Source: Calliopum simillimum (taxonomy: Eukaryota > Arthropoda > Insecta > Diptera > Lauxaniidae). From it: a stretch of DNA of 64,000 bases. Below the pieces are notes generated by a model. That model was not told where the DNA came from and searched no databases. It was given only the letters and a program-made list of their open reading frames with translations. The position numbers were made by a program, and so were the translations under genes. The stretch is taken from positions 86,139,058 through 86,203,057 of the forward strand of contig OX638372.1 in assembly GCA_951812925.1 (NCBI GenBank). Reading direction: 5' to 3'. This document shows positions 11,189 through 23,119 of this stretch, piece after piece; the first letter of the stretch is position 1; each line of letters starts with the position of its first letter.

Positions 11189-12005
11189 TATACCCTACAC
11201 CCAGGGTATATTCACTTTGTCCTTCCGTTTGTAACGCAGAGAAGGAGGCGTGGCAGGTATAGAAAAGTATATATATTCTTGATCAGCGTCACCTCCTGAG
11301 TCGATATAGCCATGTCCGTCTGTCTGGCTGGCTGGCTGGGTGGCTGGCTGGCTGGCTGGCTGGCTGGCTGTGTGTTGAAATACACTTTTTGGGAAAACTG
11401 AGCAAGATAATTCAATGAAATTTGGTACACTGCCTCCGTCGTCAAAGTTAGCTCGGGGGATTGAAAATGAGCAAAATCGGTTAACGGACACGCCTACCGC
11501 CCATACAAAAATTATATTCAAAATGCAATTTTAGGAGTATTTTTCACGACAATGCAACCACAATACATATAAGTACTACGAATTGTAAGCGCAAGCTCTG
11601 ATAAAAATTTGAGCGAATTCGGACAAGAGGGCGTGGCACCTCCCATATAAGCAAAAGCTTCAAAACGCTATACTGAAAGCGTTTTTTGAGATATTCGAAC
11701 CAAATTTGACTCAGACACTAAGAATTATAAATGAAAGCTCTCAGCAAAAATTGGGTTAAATCAGACAAGGGGGCGTGGCACCTCCCATATAAGCAAAAGA
11801 TTCAAAATGCTATACTGAAAGAGTTTTTTGAGATAATCGAACTAAATTTCACTCTGACACTAAAAACTATAAATGCAAGCTCTGAAGAAAAACTGGGTGT
11901 ACTCGGACAAGAGGGCGTGGCACCTCCCATATAAGCAAACTTTTCAAAATACTGCAGTGTAGGGTATCTTTTTTTTGGCCAGGCCTAAATTTACACCCTT
12001 ACTAG
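11189..12005 (+). mobile_element. DINE-1/Helentron-like nonautonomous element, unit 2
   Basis: Same family as at 791. Three internal blocks starting GCGTGGCACC lie at about 142-bp spacing (11631, 11773, 11915). The insertion is in the charged-helix part of the last MADF exon, between GACATTAT and a T run that unit 1 preserves uninterrupted. Serine-glutamine-proline repeats read from its (CTGG)n tract are not a protein. Confidence 0.7.
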
Positions 12006-13568
12006 TTTTTTCTTTCAATTCACTTGTTTTTTTTTTCGGTTTTTTCTTTTTGTAGCTCCTTTTCTTTTTGAAGCAGGTTGCTTTTATACAAACACATCCG
12101 GTTAATTAGCTATTGCAATAAATAAGACAAAAAAAAAATTAATTTTATTAAAATTATATTCAAAATTAATTACGGGTAGGTAGCTTCTTCAACGCGAACG
12201 TAACACAAGCTATATTCAATGTTTTTTTATTATTAGAGATGGGTTACAATGATTACATGTGGAATTGATTGCGTCTAAGGTTATGATTGCAATAATCGTT
12301 TGATTAGCGATTACTATAATCCTAATCATTTTTGTTTTCTTTTTAAGGAATTTTGCAATCGTAATCTTTTTATAATTTTAATCCTTAGAATATGCTAAAC
12401 GCAAACAGGAATAACATCAAATTACATTCTTATAAAGAAACTTCCACAACATAAGGAACTGCTATTACCTTTTCCATCCTCTGCTCATCCAAGTTGGAGC
12501 TTTCTTCCTTTGCGGCCAATTCTACTATTATTTCGTCATCTTCATTTTGTTTTATTACAAAGTGCTGACTTTTTCGCACAAGAACATGTTGGGAAACATA
12601 TAGGAGTACATTTTTTTCCTTTTTTTATGTTTTTTTTTTTTTCTTCACATACATATTTTGTTCTTTTTTTTTCGAATACATTTAAATATTTGGTGTCACT
12701 TTCACATTCCATTTCTACTTCGTCATCTTGTAATTCCTTTTTTTTTATTTTTATTTAAATATTCAATTTTTCCTTTTTATTCTTCTTTCTTATCTGTATT
12801 TTTTTCAGAATCAATGTAATGATTCTTTAATATTATTTTTAATTCATTTTGTAATATGTACTTCATCTTCTATTAAAGAAACCTCTTCTTTTTCTATTTC
12901 GTTATTATCCGGTTGGTTTTCATTTTTTTTTTTTTTTTTTGAGATTTTTTTATATTTTTTTTTTTCCTTTTAGGAACCTCAATAGTCCATTAATCTTGTA
13001 TTCGTTTGCCTCATCTTTTTTGCAAACTTTACTTCTAAAAAAATTATTCCTTAATTTTGTTATTTTTCGTGAAACGGTTTTAGTGGTTGCATTTTCGTTT
13101 CTTTTTTTCAATAAATTTAGTAATTCTTGACGTGCATTATTGCAAAATAATTCTTTACGGTAATATCTTTTATCATTATTGTCCCATAAACATTTATTGT
13201 TTTTATAAATTCTTATAAATTCCACTGTAAGAAAAATTAATTAATTAATTTGTTTTATTTGAAAAAACTTTACTTAGGGTGCAGCACTTTTTCGAAATAA
13301 TGGAAAAATTGCAGGTTGCATCAAAGATTATCTTATAACAAAGACTGCATACTTAGTTTTGGTCAAAACCCCCGAAAAGATGGGCCGCCTGGAGCTTGAA
13401 TGAAGGTCTAAACGACAAAAATCATTGTTTTTTCACAGTTTTTTTAACTTATCTCGAAAACCACGAAATTATTGGTAATTCATCCTAAATCTTTGAAAGG
13501 GATTATTTTTCTACATCTTTTGTTTTTTTCCCATTGCTCTACAGTAAAGTTTGCCCTATGAAAGTCCC

Positions 13569-13720
13569 AGAAAAATCTTCATACAAAATTCTGGCGTTAT
13601 TTTCATTTTGTTTTGGAAATAAAGCCAAAAACTTTTCTGACGTTATTTCCTAGTTAATTTTTGGTTTTATATCCAAAACAAAATGAAAATAACGCTAGAA
13701 TTTTGTATGAAGATTTTTCT
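13569..13720. repeat. Long hairpin, unit 3
   Basis: Same as unit 2. One substitution (GCCATCAAATTTC) lies in the adjacent short repeats. Confidence 0.8.
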
Positions 13721-14012
13721 GGCGTTATTTCCAAAAAATTTTCTGCCGTTATTTCCTATGGCATTATTTCAAAAAATTCTGGCATTGATTCCTTATCAGT
13801 TTTTTGCTTTATTTCCAAAAATTAATGCCATCAAATTTCTGGCGTTATTTCCAAAAAATTTTCTGCAGTTATTTCTTATGGCGTTATTTCAGGAAGCCGG
13901 TCATTTTACCCTGTTTTTGACGGAAACTAGGGTGTTCCTACTTTTTGTATGAGACATCGAAATGCGATTTTTTCTTAAATTTTATCGAAATAAAGTAATT
14001 GGTGTTATCTTA

Positions 14013-14835
14013 GGGGCCATCCATAAATTACGTCACACGAATTTTAGAACTTTTAGACCCCCCCGTCCTTGTCACAGGTTGTCACATTTTTAGACCCCCC
14101 CCCCTGATGTGACGTCACACATTTTCCAAACTTAAGCATGTATTTAAAAATAATCAAAAGAAAACAGTTTCTTATTATTATTAAATAATCTATAATAAAA
14201 TTAACATAAAATCAAATATTTCTGATAACAGAAAGAACAAACGACTAGTTATGACACATCAAGCGACTAATTATGTTAATTAAAGATAAAAAACTTAATC
14301 ATCTTGTGTCCACGGGCTTTGGACCCACTCCTTTATATTAGCTATTACTGGTAAATCAGGCACTTCATTTTTTCTGGAACCAATCTACCGTGTAAAAACA
14401 GTATTAGGTGTATTGAAGTCACTGCGCCGGCGCGTGTTGTGGCACTTGTCGAAGGTCTCGCAAACAACCGACGCGTGGAAAAGTGAAAAAGCGAGCGAGC
14501 ACTCGCCGACGACTTAAACCTATTTAAACCCTTACCATTCAGAACTCTTGTGAATTTTAGTGTCTCACTTGCATTACAACGCCGCTTTAGAAGTTAAATG
14601 TTGTTGCTTGAGAGATTATCTCATAGCGAGAGTGCTAAATTATTTATAAATATAGATCAAGTTCGAAAATTTTTTTAATTTTTTATTCACATATAAATTT
14701 CGTGTTTTGGTATTTTACATTTTAACATGTAACGTCACAAAGCTTTTGACCCCCCCCTGCCCCTTGTCACACTATGTCACATTACGGTGATACCCTCCCC
14801 CCCATTAACGTGTGACGTAATTTATGGATGGCCCC
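14013..14835. mobile_element. Harbinger-like MITE, unit 3 (823 bp)
   Basis: Same ends and TTA flanks as in unit 2. Length differs only in homopolymer C and T runs. Confidence 0.78.
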
Positions 14836-15180
14836 TTATAGGAAAAAAATCCAAGTGAAAACAAAGGTGTTTCCAACACTTTTCTAGTTCAATAAAAAGA
14901 AATGTTGAGGTTTTCCCTATCTGAGGTGACTGAAAAATGTAAGTCCACTTTTTCTATGAACGATTTAACTGATTTTAATTTATAAGAAAAAAAAATTACT
15001 TGTAAATCACAAATTCCGCTGCATTTGGTGGTGGTTGAGAAAACCGCTGGCCAATGTGTTCATGGGTTTTCTCCCTAACGCCCGTGGGGGAAACCTTCAA
15101 TGGGTCCTTACCCTCGAAGAAGCCAGACAATGGAGAATCAAGCCAGTCCTTGAACTTAATATGCGTTTCTCTCTTAGCTA

Positions 15181-16531
15181 CCGTAAGCAGGGGTGACTGT
15201 GATACAAAAAAAAAACGGATTTTTCAAGTTTAGGAGCTTATAATTTCAACAATTTTAATTAAGTTAATGGTTTTATTGCTCTAAATTTTTCGTGGGGGCT
15301 TCAGCTTTGATCTCATGTAATAAAATTTTTACGAAGTAATTACAGTTATTTTAAAATAATGTTATTGTAAGTGGGTTAAAGTCACCTCAAGGGTGGGGTG
15401 ACTTTAACCGAAAAATTTCATTCATTGATTTTACATGCTATACCTTTAAAGATGCAAAATGAGAGTATCAGGTCTTGTTAACTTGAGTTCTCTCAATATT
15501 TTGGTATATTTGTATAGGCAATCGGTCTAGGTAATGGAATGTTTTCAAGGTCGCGATTAAAAAAACAACTAAAATTTTTGATAAATTCGGTTTCAGCCTT
15601 TGGTATGTTTTAATTATTTGTACATATGTTACATCAAATAACAATACTGATATTTAAAGCTTGTATGTATGTATTCTCCTTTAACTCCTAGGAGGAGCAT
15701 AGGGCCAATATTTAAAGCTTAGTAAAACTTAAAAAATTCACAAAAACAAGTTAAAAATTCTTTGAAAATTAAAAAAAAAAAAATATTTGATTCAAAAAAT
15801 TTAAAAAACAAAAGAAATTCTTAGTAGGTAACTTCAAAAATTCCTCTTTTGTTAAAGGGCTTGGGTGGCTTAATTTTTTGCAAAATTACCTAAATAAATA
15901 ATAAGAAATATCCTTTTTGGGTTCTCATTAAAACATTAAATTGTTTTACAAAGATCAAAAGGAAAAAATAATTTCACTTTGGCGAAAGACTAGACTTTAT
16001 TTTCACTACAGTTCACCATACCCAGTGTTTTGGGCGTCAATATGGCCCGAGTTTGGGTTTCTTTTGAGCCAGCCTAACAATACAAAGTTTTTTGGGGGTG
16101 ACTTTCAACCGGTCCAAAGTCACCCCAAAAACGTTGTTTTCTAACATACTCCTATATAAATATGCATTAAAAACACTTAGAGGCAAATATATTCATGAAA
16201 GTTGATTGATTAGGGAAGAAAATTAAACAATAATTTTAGTGATATCATTCACCCACCGCCAGCAATTTTCCTTCTAGTCAATAAGTAGTAATTTTCCGAG
16301 CGTTAAAAAATGCTACATAAGACAACTTTTCGAAAATGCACCAATATATCTGAAAGTTCGCGCTCAAATCAAATATTGAAAACAGACGCTAAAAGCCAAT
16401 ACTTCAAGGTTACACATTGACCAAATACAAATCGATAACTAGTCCTCGAGATGAAAATATTACGATTTTAACCTTTTTTTTTCTTGCCGGTTAAAGTCGC
16501 CCCCAGATGTCAAAGTCACCCCTGCTTACGG
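15181..16531. mobile_element. mariner-like MITE, unit 3 (1351 bp, with LINE tail)
   Basis: Same ends and TA flanks. It is longer because of the LINE tail and its duplicated target at 15650-15720. Confidence 0.75.
15663..15707 (-). mobile_element. 45-nt LINE 3' tail with 13-bp target duplication
   Basis: The insertion GTATGTATGTATTCTCC...GGGCCA is flanked by ATATTTAAAGCTT at 15650-15662 and 15708-15720. The other units have one copy of that string. The same tail ends the RTE-type reverse transcriptase fragment at 62172, so this is an extreme 5' truncation of that LINE on the minus strand. Confidence 0.9.
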
Positions 16532-16594
16532 TAATTCAAAAGCTTTTTCCTTTATTAATTCTGCTTTTAAAAAATTGATTTCTTCAGACATTAT

Positions 16595-17411
16595 TATACC
16601 CTACACCCAGGGTATATTCACTTTGTCCTTCCGTTTGTAACGCAGAGAAGGAGGCGTGGCAGGTATAGAAAAGTATATATATTCTTGATCAGCGTCACCT
16701 CCTGAGTCGATATAGCCATGTCCGTCTGTCTGGCTGGCTGGCTGGGTGGCTGGCTGGCTGGCTGGCTGGCTGGCTGTGTGTTGAAATACACTTTTTGGGA
16801 AAACTGAGCAAGATAATTCAATGAAATTTGGTACACTGCCTCCGTCGTCAAAGTTAGCTCGGGGGATTGAAAATGAGCAAAATCGGTTAACGGACACGCC
16901 TACCGCCCATACAAAAATTATATTCAAAATGCAATTTTAGGAGTATTTTTCACGACAATGCAACCACAATACATATAAGTACTACGAATTGTAAGCGCAA
17001 GCTCTGATAAAAATTTGAGCGAATTCGGACAAGAGGGCGTGGCACCTCCCATATAAGCAAAAGCTTCAAAACGCTATACTGAAAGCGTTTTTTGAGATAT
17101 TCGAACCAAATTTGACTCAGACACTAAGAATTATAAATGAAAGCTCTCAGCAAAAATTGGGTTAAATCAGACAAGGGGGCGTGGCACCTCCCATATAAGC
17201 AAAAGATTCAAAATGCTATACTGAAAGAGTTTTTTGAGATAATCGAACTAAATTTCACTCTGACACTAAAAACTATAAATGCAAGCTCTGAAGAAAAACT
17301 GGGTGTACTCGGACAAGAGGGCGTGGCACCTCCCATATAAGCAAACTTTTCAAAATACTGCAGTGTAGGGTATCTTTTTTTTGGCCAGGCCTAAATTTAC
17401 ACCCTTACTAG
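16595..17411 (+). mobile_element. DINE-1/Helentron-like nonautonomous element, unit 3
   Basis: It matches the unit 2 copy in length (817 bp), insertion site and internal sequence, as expected if the unit was duplicated after the insertion. Confidence 0.7.
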
Positions 17412-18974
17412 TTTTTTCTTTCAATTCACTTGTTTTTTTTTTCGGTTTTTTCTTTTTGTAGCTCCTTTTCTTTTTGAAGCAGGTTGCTTTTATACAAACA
17501 CATCCGGTTAATTAGCTATTGCAATAAATAAGACAAAAAAAAAATTAATTTTATTAAAATTATATTCAAAATTAATTACGGGTAGGTAGCTTCTTCAACG
17601 CGAACGTAACACAAGCTATATTCAATGTTTTTTTATTATTAGAGATGGGTTACAATGATTACATGTGGAATTGATTGCGTCTAAGGTTATGATTGCAATA
17701 ATCGTTTGATTAGCGATTACTATAATCCTAATCATTTTTGTTTTCTTTTTAAGGAATTTTGCAATCGTAATCTTTTTATAATTTTAATCCTTAGAATATG
17801 CTAAACGCAAACAGGAATAACATCAAATTACATTCTTATAAAGAAACTTCCACAACATAAGGAACTGCTATTACCTTTTCCATCCTCTGCTCATCCAAGT
17901 TGGAGCTTTCTTCCTTTGCGGCCAATTCTACTATTATTTCGTCATCTTCATTTTGTTTTATTACAAAGTGCTGACTTTTTCGCACAAGAACATGTTGGGA
18001 AACATATAGGAGTACATTTTTTTCCTTTTTTTATGTTTTTTTTTTTTTCTTCACATACATATTTTGTTCTTTTTTTTTCGAATACATTTAAATATTTGGT
18101 GTCACTTTCACATTCCATTTCTACTTCGTCATCTTGTAATTCCTTTTTTTTTATTTTTATTTAAATATTCAATTTTTCCTTTTTATTCTTCTTTCTTATC
18201 TGTATTTTTTTCAGAATCAATGTAATGATTCTTTAATATTATTTTTAATTCATTTTGTAATATGTACTTCATCTTCTATTAAAGAAACCTCTTCTTTTTC
18301 TATTTCGTTATTATCCGGTTGGTTTTCATTTTTTTTTTTTTTTTTTGAGATTTTTTTATATTTTTTTTTTTCCTTTTAGGAACCTCAATAGTCCATTAAT
18401 CTTGTATTCGTTTGCCTCATCTTTTTTGCAAACTTTACTTCTAAAAAAATTATTCCTTAATTTTGTTATTTTTCGTGAAACGGTTTTAGTGGTTGCATTT
18501 TCGTTTCTTTTTTTCAATAAATTTAGTAATTCTTGACGTGCATTATTGCAAAATAATTCTTTACGGTAATATCTTTTATCATTATTGTCCCATAAACATT
18601 TATTGTTTTTATAAATTCTTATAAATTCCACTGTAAGAAAAATTAATTAATTAATTTGTTTTATTTGAAAAAACTTTACTTAGGGTGCAGCACTTTTTCG
18701 AAATAATGGAAAAATTGCAGGTTGCATCAAAGATTATCTTATAACAAAGACTGCATACTTAGTTTTGGTCAAAACCCCCGAAAAGATGGGCCGCCTGGAG
18801 CTTGAATGAAGGTCTAAACGACAAAAATCATTGTTTTTTCACAGTTTTTTTAACTTATCTCGAAAACCACGAAATTATTGGTAATTCATCCTAAATCTTT
18901 GAAAGGGATTATTTTTCTACATCTTTTGTTTTTTTCCCATTGCTCTACAGTAAAGTTTGCCCTATGAAAATCCC

Positions 18975-19126
18975 AGAAAAATCTTCATACAAAATTCTGG
19001 CGTTATTTTCATTTTGTTTTGGAAATAAAGCCAAAAACTTTTCTGACGTTATTTCCTAGTTAATTTTTGGTTTTATATCCAAAACAAAATGAAAATAACG
19101 CTAGAGTTTTGTATGAAGATTTTTCT
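18975..19126. repeat. Long hairpin, unit 4
   Basis: Same inverted arms, with GAGTTTTG where the other units have GAATTTTG in the right arm. The adjacent T-rich repeat field is 15 bp shorter than in units 1-3. Confidence 0.8.
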
Positions 19127-19403
19127 GGCGTTATTTCCAAAAAATTTTCTGCCGTTATTTCCTATGGCATTATTTCAAAAAATTCTGGCATTGATTCCTT
19201 ATCAGTTTTTTGCTTTATTTCCAAAAATTAATGCCAACAAATTTCTGGCGTTATTTCCAAAAAATTTTCTGCAGTTATTTCAGGGAGCCGGTCATTTTAC
19301 CCTGTTTTTGACGGAAACTAGGGTGTTCCTACTTTTTGTATGAGACATCGAAATGCGATTTTTTCTTAAATTTTATCGAAATAAAGTAATTGGTGTTATC
19401 TTA

Positions 19404-20226
19404 GGGGCCATCCATAAATTACGTCACACGAATTTTAGAACTTTTAGACCCCCCGTCCTTGTCACAGGTTGTCACATTTTTAGACCCCCCCCCCTGATGT
19501 GACGTCACACATTTTCCAAACTTAAGCATGTATTTAAAAATAATCAAAAGAAAACAGTTTCTTATTATTATTAAATAATCTATAATAAAATTAACATAAA
19601 ATCAAATATTTCTGATAACAGAAAGAACAAACGACTAGTTATGACACATCAAGCGACTAATTATGTTAATTAAAGATAAAAAACTTAATCATCTTGTGTC
19701 CACGGGCTTTGGACCCACTCCTTTATATTAGCTATTACTGGTAAATCAGGCACTTCATTTTTTTCTGGAACCAATCTACCGTGTAAAAACAGTATTAGGT
19801 GTATTGAAGTCACTGCGCCGGCGCGTGTTGTGGCACTTGTCGAAGGTCTCGCAAACAACCGACGCGTGGAAAAGTGGAAAAGCGAGCGAGCACTCGCCGA
19901 CGACTTAAACCTATTTAAACCCTTACCATTCAGAACTCTTGTGAATTTTAGTGTCTCACTTGCATTACAACGCCGCTTTAGAAGTTAAATGTTGTTGCTT
20001 GAGAGATTATCTCATAGCGAGAGTGCTAAATTATTTATAAATATAGATCAAGTTCGAAAATTTTTTTAATTTTTTATTCACATATAAATTTCGTGTTTTG
20101 GTATTTTACATTTTAACATGTGACGTCACAAAGCTTTTGACCCCCCCCTGCCCCTTGTCACACTATGTCACATTACGGTGATACCCTCCCCCCCATTAAC
20201 GTGTGACGTAATTTATGGATGGCCCC
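19404..20226. mobile_element. Harbinger-like MITE, unit 4 (823 bp)
   Basis: Same ends and TTA flanks. It keeps ATGTGACGTCAC near the right end like unit 1, where units 2 and 3 read ATGTAACGTCAC. Confidence 0.78.
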
Positions 20227-20386
20227 TTATAGGAAAAAAATCCAAGTGAAAACAAAGGTGTTTCCAACACTTTTCTAGTTCAATAAAAAGAAATGTTGAG
20301 GTTTTCCCTATCTGAGGTGACTGAAAAATGTAAGTCCACTTTTTCTATGAACGATTCAACTGATTTTAATTTATAAGAAAAAAAAA

Positions 20387-23119
20387 TTACTTGTAAATCA
20401 CAAATTCCGCTGCATTTGGTGGTGGTTGAGAAAACCGCTGGCCAATGTGTTCATGGGTTTTCTCCCTAACGCCCGTGGGGGAAACCTTCAATGGGTCCTT
20501 ACCCTCGAAGAAGCCAGACAATGGAGAATCAAGCCAGTCCTTGAACTTAATATGCGTTTCTCTCTTAGCTACCGTAAGCAGGGGTGACTTTGATACAAAA
20601 AAAAAAACAGATTTTTCAAGTTTAGGAGCTTATAATTTCAACAATTTTAATTAAGTTAATGGTTTTATTGCTCTAAATTGTTCGTGGGGGCTTCAGCTTT
20701 GATCTCATGTTATAAAATTTTTACGAAGTAATTACAGTTATTTTAAAATAATGTTATTGTAAGTGGGTTAAAGTCACCTCAAGGGTGGGGTGACTTTAAC
20801 CGAAAAATTTCATCCATTGATTTTACATGCTATACCTTTAAAGATGCAAAATGAGAGTATCAGGTCTTGTTAACTTGAGTTCTCTCAATATTTTGGTATA
20901 TTTGTATAGGCAATCGGTCTAGGTAATGGAATGTTTTCAAGGTCGCGATTGAAAAAACAACTAAAATTTTTGATAAATTCGGTTTCAGCCTTTGGTATGT
21001 TTTAATTATTTGTACATATGTTACATCAAATAACAATACTGATATTTAAAGCTTAGTAAAACTTAAAAAATTCACAAAAACAAGTTAAAAATTCTTTGAA
21101 AATTACAAAAAAAAAAATATTTGATTCAAAAAATTTAAAAAACAAAAGAAATTCTTAGTAGGTAACTTCAAAAATTCCTCTTTTGTTAAAGGGCTTGGGT
21201 GGCTTAATTTTTTGCAAAATTACCTAAATAAATAATAAGAAATATCCTTTTTGGGTTCTCATTAAAACATTAAATTGTTTTACAAAGATCAAAAGGAAAA
21301 AATAATTTCACTTTGGCGAAAGACTAGACTTTATTTTCACTACAGTTCACCATACCCAGTGTTTTGGGCGTCAATATGGCCCGAGTTTGGGTTTCTTTTG
21401 AGCCAGCCTAACAATACAAAGTTTTTTGGGGGTGACTTTCAACCGGTCCAAAGTCACCCCAAAAACGTTGTTTTCTAACATACTCCTATATAAATATGCA
21501 TTAAAAACACTTATAGGCAAATATATTCATGAAAGTTGATTGATTAGGGAAGAAAATTAAACAATAATTTTAGTGATATCATTCACCCACCGCCAGCAAT
21601 TTTCCTTCTAGTCAATAAGTAGTAATTTTCCGAGCGTTAAAAAATGCTACATAAGACAACTTTTCGAAAATGCACCAATATATCTGAAAGTTCGCGCTCA
21701 AATCAAAAATTGAAAACAGACGCTAAAAGCCAATACTTCAAGGTTACACATTGACCAAATACAAATCGATAACTAGTCCTCGAGATGAAAATATTACGAT
21801 TTTAACCTTTTTTTTTCTTGCCGGTTAAAGTCGCCCCCAGATGTCAAAGTCACCCCTGCTTACGGTAATTCAAAAGCTTTTTCCTTTATTAATTCTGCTT
21901 TTAAAAAATTGATTTCTTCAGACATTATTTTTTTTTTGTAGCTCCTTTTCTTTTTGAAGCAGGTTGCTTTTATACAAACACATCCGGTTAATTAGCTATT
22001 GCAATAAATAAGACAAAAAGAAAATTAATTTTATTAAAATTATATTTAAAATTAATTACGGGTAGGTAGCTTCTTCAACGCGAACGTAACACAAGCTATA
22101 TTCAATGTTTTTTTATTATTAGAGATGGGTTACAATGATTACATGTGGAATTGATTGCGTCTAAGGTTATGATTGCAATAATCGTTTGATTAGCGATTAC
22201 TATAATCCTAATCATTTTTGTTTTCTTTTTAAGGAATTTTGCAATCGTAATCCTTTTATAATTTTAATCCTTAGAATATGCTAAACGCAAACAGGAATAA
22301 CATCAAATTACATTCTTATAAAGAAACTTCCACAACATAAGGAACTGCTATTACCTTTTCCATCCTCTGCTCATCCAAGTTGGAGCTTTCTTCCTTTGCG
22401 GCCAATTCTACTATTATTTCGTCATCTTCATTTTGTTTTATTACAAAGTGCTGACTTTTTCGCACAAGAACATTTTGGGAAACATATAGGAGTACATTTT
22501 TTTCCTTTTTTTATGTTTTTTTTTTTTTCTTCACATACATATTTTGTTCTTTTTTTTTCGAATACATTTAAATATTTGGTGTCACTTTCACATTCCATTT
22601 CTACTTCGTCATCTTGTAATTCCTTTTTTTTTATTTTTATTTAAATATTCAATTTTTCCTTCTTTTTCCTTTTTATTCTTCTTTCTTATCTGTATTTTTT
22701 TCAGAATCAATGTAATGATTCTTTAATATTATTTTTAATTCATTTTGTAATATGTACTTCATCTTCTATTAAAGAAAGCTCTTCTTTTTCTATTTCGTTA
22801 TTATCCGGTTGGTTTTCATTTTTTTTTTTTTTTTGAGATTTTTTATTTTTTTTTTTCCTTTTAGGAACGTCAATAGTCCATTAATCTTGTATTCGTTTGC
22901 CTCATCTTTTTTGCAAACTTTACTTCTAAAAAAATTATTCCTTAATTTTGTTATTTTTCGTGAAACGGTTTTAGTGGTTGCATTTTCGTTTCTTTTTTTC
23001 AATAAATTTAGTAATTCTTGACGTGCATTATTTATTGCAAAATAATTCTTTACGGTAATATTTTTTATCATTATTGTCCCATAAACATTTATTGTTTTTA
23101 TAAATTCTTATAAATTCCA
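20387..23119 (-). pseudogene. MADF-domain protein gene, copy E (spans units 4 and 5)
   Basis: Middle exon 22355-23119 in partial unit 5, last exon 21995 down to the TAA at 20387-20389 in unit 4. A 4-bp TTAT duplication near 23030 puts the first part of the MADF domain out of frame with the rest. A 3-bp loss removes the lysine-tail stop found in copies A-D. The putative upstream donor reads GAAAAA instead of GTAAAG. The last exon lacks any Helentron-like insertion but has a small deletion in its charged helix and keeps the MITE. Confidence 0.6.
20572..21865. mobile_element. mariner-like MITE, unit 4 (1294 bp)
   Basis: Same ends and TA flanks, without the LINE tail. Confidence 0.75.

Larger units (their letters stand above)
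7036..12384 (+). repeat. Array unit 2 (5349 bp; Helentron-like insertion in last exon)
   Basis: The unit equals the 4480-bp form plus one insertion of about 0.85 kb beginning at 11189. Unit 3 carries the same insertion at the same place, so units 2 and 3 share a more recent ancestor than either shares with units 1 or 4. Confidence 0.93.
9648..13224 (-). pseudogene. MADF-domain protein gene, copy C (spans units 2 and 3)
   Basis: Structure matches copy B: middle exon 12469-13224, intron 12110-12468, last exon 12109 down to the TAA at 9648-9650. The last exon carries the MITE and also a Helentron-like element, so it is doubly disrupted. The MADF domain is intact to the lysine-rich tail, where an in-frame stop lies at 12950-12952. 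The poly-T run is one base longer than in copy A. A 2-bp deletion after the serine/lysine segment (GTCATCTTCATTTTG against CATCTTTTG in copy A) shifts the frame before the intron. Confidence 0.6.
12385..17790 (+). repeat. Array unit 3 (5406 bp; adds a LINE tail)
   Basis: It is nearly identical to unit 2, including point differences such as CCTCAATAG where units 1 and 5 read CGTCAATAG (unit 4 also has the CCTC form). It differs by a 58-bp gain: a 45-nt LINE tail plus its 13-bp target duplication. Confidence 0.93.
14996..18630 (-). pseudogene. MADF-domain protein gene, copy D (spans units 3 and 4)
   Basis: Middle exon 17875-18630, intron 17516-17874, last exon 17515 down to the TAA at 14996-14998. 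The last exon holds the mariner-like MITE, which itself carries the 45-nt LINE tail, and a Helentron-like element. The MADF domain reads through to the same lysine-rich stop as in copy C, and the same 2-bp deletion is present downstream. No copy with this structure could give the full protein. Confidence 0.6.
17791..22270 (+). repeat. Array unit 4 (4480 bp; no young insertion)
   Basis: This copy lacks the Penelope, Helentron-like and LINE-tail insertions and so gives the empty-site sequence for all of them. It carries a small deletion in the last exon of the MADF pseudogene just after GACATTATT and a 15-bp deletion in the T-rich repeat near 19275. Confidence 0.93.

Noticed and set aside
11195..11521. 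Minus frame with serine-glutamine-proline repeats
   Set aside because: The repeats are the (CTGG)n microsatellite of the Helentron-like element read in one frame.
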